Shown in pieces: positions 14,256-14,699 of a stretch of DNA of 14,699 bases. Position numbers and translations under genes: made by a program. The stretch is from DAIOGN01 sp036745245. Its GTDB lineage: Bacteria > Zixibacteria > MSB-5A5 > JAUVRN01. Under the pieces are notes generated by a model that saw only the letters and a list, made by a program, of their open reading frames with translations, did not search any database and had not been told where the DNA came from. Within the stretch, counting starts at the first letter, position 1; each line of letters opens with the position of its first letter. The DNA lies in contig DAIOGN010000090.1 in assembly GCA_036745245.1 (NCBI GenBank), positions 1 through 14,699 on the forward strand, written 5' to 3'.

Positions 14256-14286
14256 TGCCAAATTGACCCGGCCCCGGGGGGAGCTC

Positions 14287-14699
14287 ATGCCACAAATCGA
14301 AGCCCACACCGACGTGTTTTTCCACACCTACAATCGCCTGCCCCTCCGGGTGGAGCGCGGGGAGGGAGCGTACCTGTTCGACACCACCGGTCGGAGCTAC
14401 CTCGACCTGTTCAGCGGGCTGGCCGTCAATGCCCTGGGATACGGTCACCCCGCCGTGCTGGCCGCGATCCGCACCCAGTCGGAGCGCTACCTGCATCTGT
14501 CCAACTACTACCAACAGGCGCCCCAGCAAGAGCTGGCCGTGCTCCTTGCGCAAACCACGGGCTACCCGCAGGTGTTCTTCTGCAACAGCGGCACCGAGGC
14601 CGTGGAAGGGGCGCTGAAGATCGCGCGCGCCTGGGGCGCCTCGCGCGGCCGGAAGGAAATCCTGTCGTTCTCGAATGCGTTTCACGGCCGCACGCTCGG
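14287..14699 (+). CDS. argD: Acetylornithine aminotransferase, 3' end beyond the window
   Basis: This class III PLP aminotransferase converts N-acetylglutamate semialdehyde to N-acetylornithine. The visible 137 residues have the family N-terminus: VERGEGAYLFDTTGRSYLDLFSGLAVNALGYGHP (about 23-55), SNYYQQAPQQELAVLL, the PLP-phosphate motif FFCNSGTEAVEGALKIAR at 97-114 and SFSNAFHGRTL, where the window ends. The PLP lysine lies beyond the edge. GGGGGGAG ends 3 nt before the ATG. It is divergent from argC and supplies the step missing between ArgC and ArgJ. Close relatives (succinylornithine or GABA aminotransferases) are possible by sequence, but the context favours argD. Confidence 0.92.
   Translation, partial: MPQIEAHTDVFFHTYNRLPLRVERGEGAYLFDTTGRSYLDLFSGLAVNALGYGHPAVLAAIRTQSERYLHLSNYYQQAPQQELAVLLAQTTGYPQVFFCNSGTEAVEGALKIARAWGASRGRKEILSFSNAFHGRTL

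Noticed and set aside
14263..14268. TTGACC as a -35 box for argD
   Set aside because: It is only 18 bp before the ATG, leaving no room for a -10 and a leader.
1..14699. Search for CRISPR arrays, insertion sequences, att sites, rRNA and toxin-antitoxin or defence modules
   Set aside because: No regularly spaced repeats, transposase, integrase, or typical small overlapping toxin-antitoxin pairs were seen; the tandem repeat at 2-319 is coding.

Overview
The window is GC-rich bacterial DNA, tightly packed and almost wholly coding. It suggests a Gram-negative-type bacterium from an environmental draft assembly. There is a signal-peptide outer-membrane barrel (Wzi-like), a SpoVG protein, heavy use of GTG starts and a 10-N assembly gap inside a gene. 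The gene set would fit a deep lineage such as the Gemmatimonadota/Eisenbacteria/FCB neighbourhood, but that is a guess; the sequence does not settle the phylum.

Left part (1-3250). A + strand gene open at the left edge encodes 53-residue tandem repeats followed by an S74-type (tail-fibre/endosialidase) self-cleaving chaperone domain. It converges on a minus-strand group: a 61-aa two-helix membrane protein, ArfB (ribosome-rescue hydrolase), a one-helix anchored unknown protein, and a low-specificity threonine aldolase broken only by the N gap. A strong hairpin lies between the convergent genes.

Middle (3251-7921), minus strand. Read in transcription order: Wzi-like barrel, ispE, spoVG, tRNA-Gln(UUG), prs, rplY, then a classical intrinsic terminator. 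The junctions are 1 to about 50 bp, so this looks like one operon for isoprenoid precursor synthesis, PRPP synthesis and ribosome function. It combines the Bacillus order (ispE-spoVG-prs-ctc) with the proteobacterial habit of placing tRNA-Gln between ispE and prs.

Right part (8000-14699). A minus-strand arginine cluster argC-argJ-argB-argR-argG-argH has every junction overlapping, by 4 or 10 nt. It faces a divergent argD that runs off the right edge. Together these cover acetylglutamate to arginine by the cyclic (ArgJ) route, except ornithine carbamoyltransferase (argF), which is not in the window. The short AT-rich argC/argD spacer carries two ARG-box-like palindromes 20 bp apart, a good candidate operator for the ArgR encoded in the same cluster. 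A pair of imperfect 18-bp repeats containing a GGGGTCAGACCCC palindrome sits between argH and the wzi-like gene.

Most of the window is recognisable housekeeping content. I do not see a convincing new defence, mobile or biosynthetic system. The points most worth checking are the ArgR operator and unusual argC start, the REP-like repeat at the end of argH, the S74 repeat protein, and the hybrid ispE-spoVG-tRNA-prs operon.
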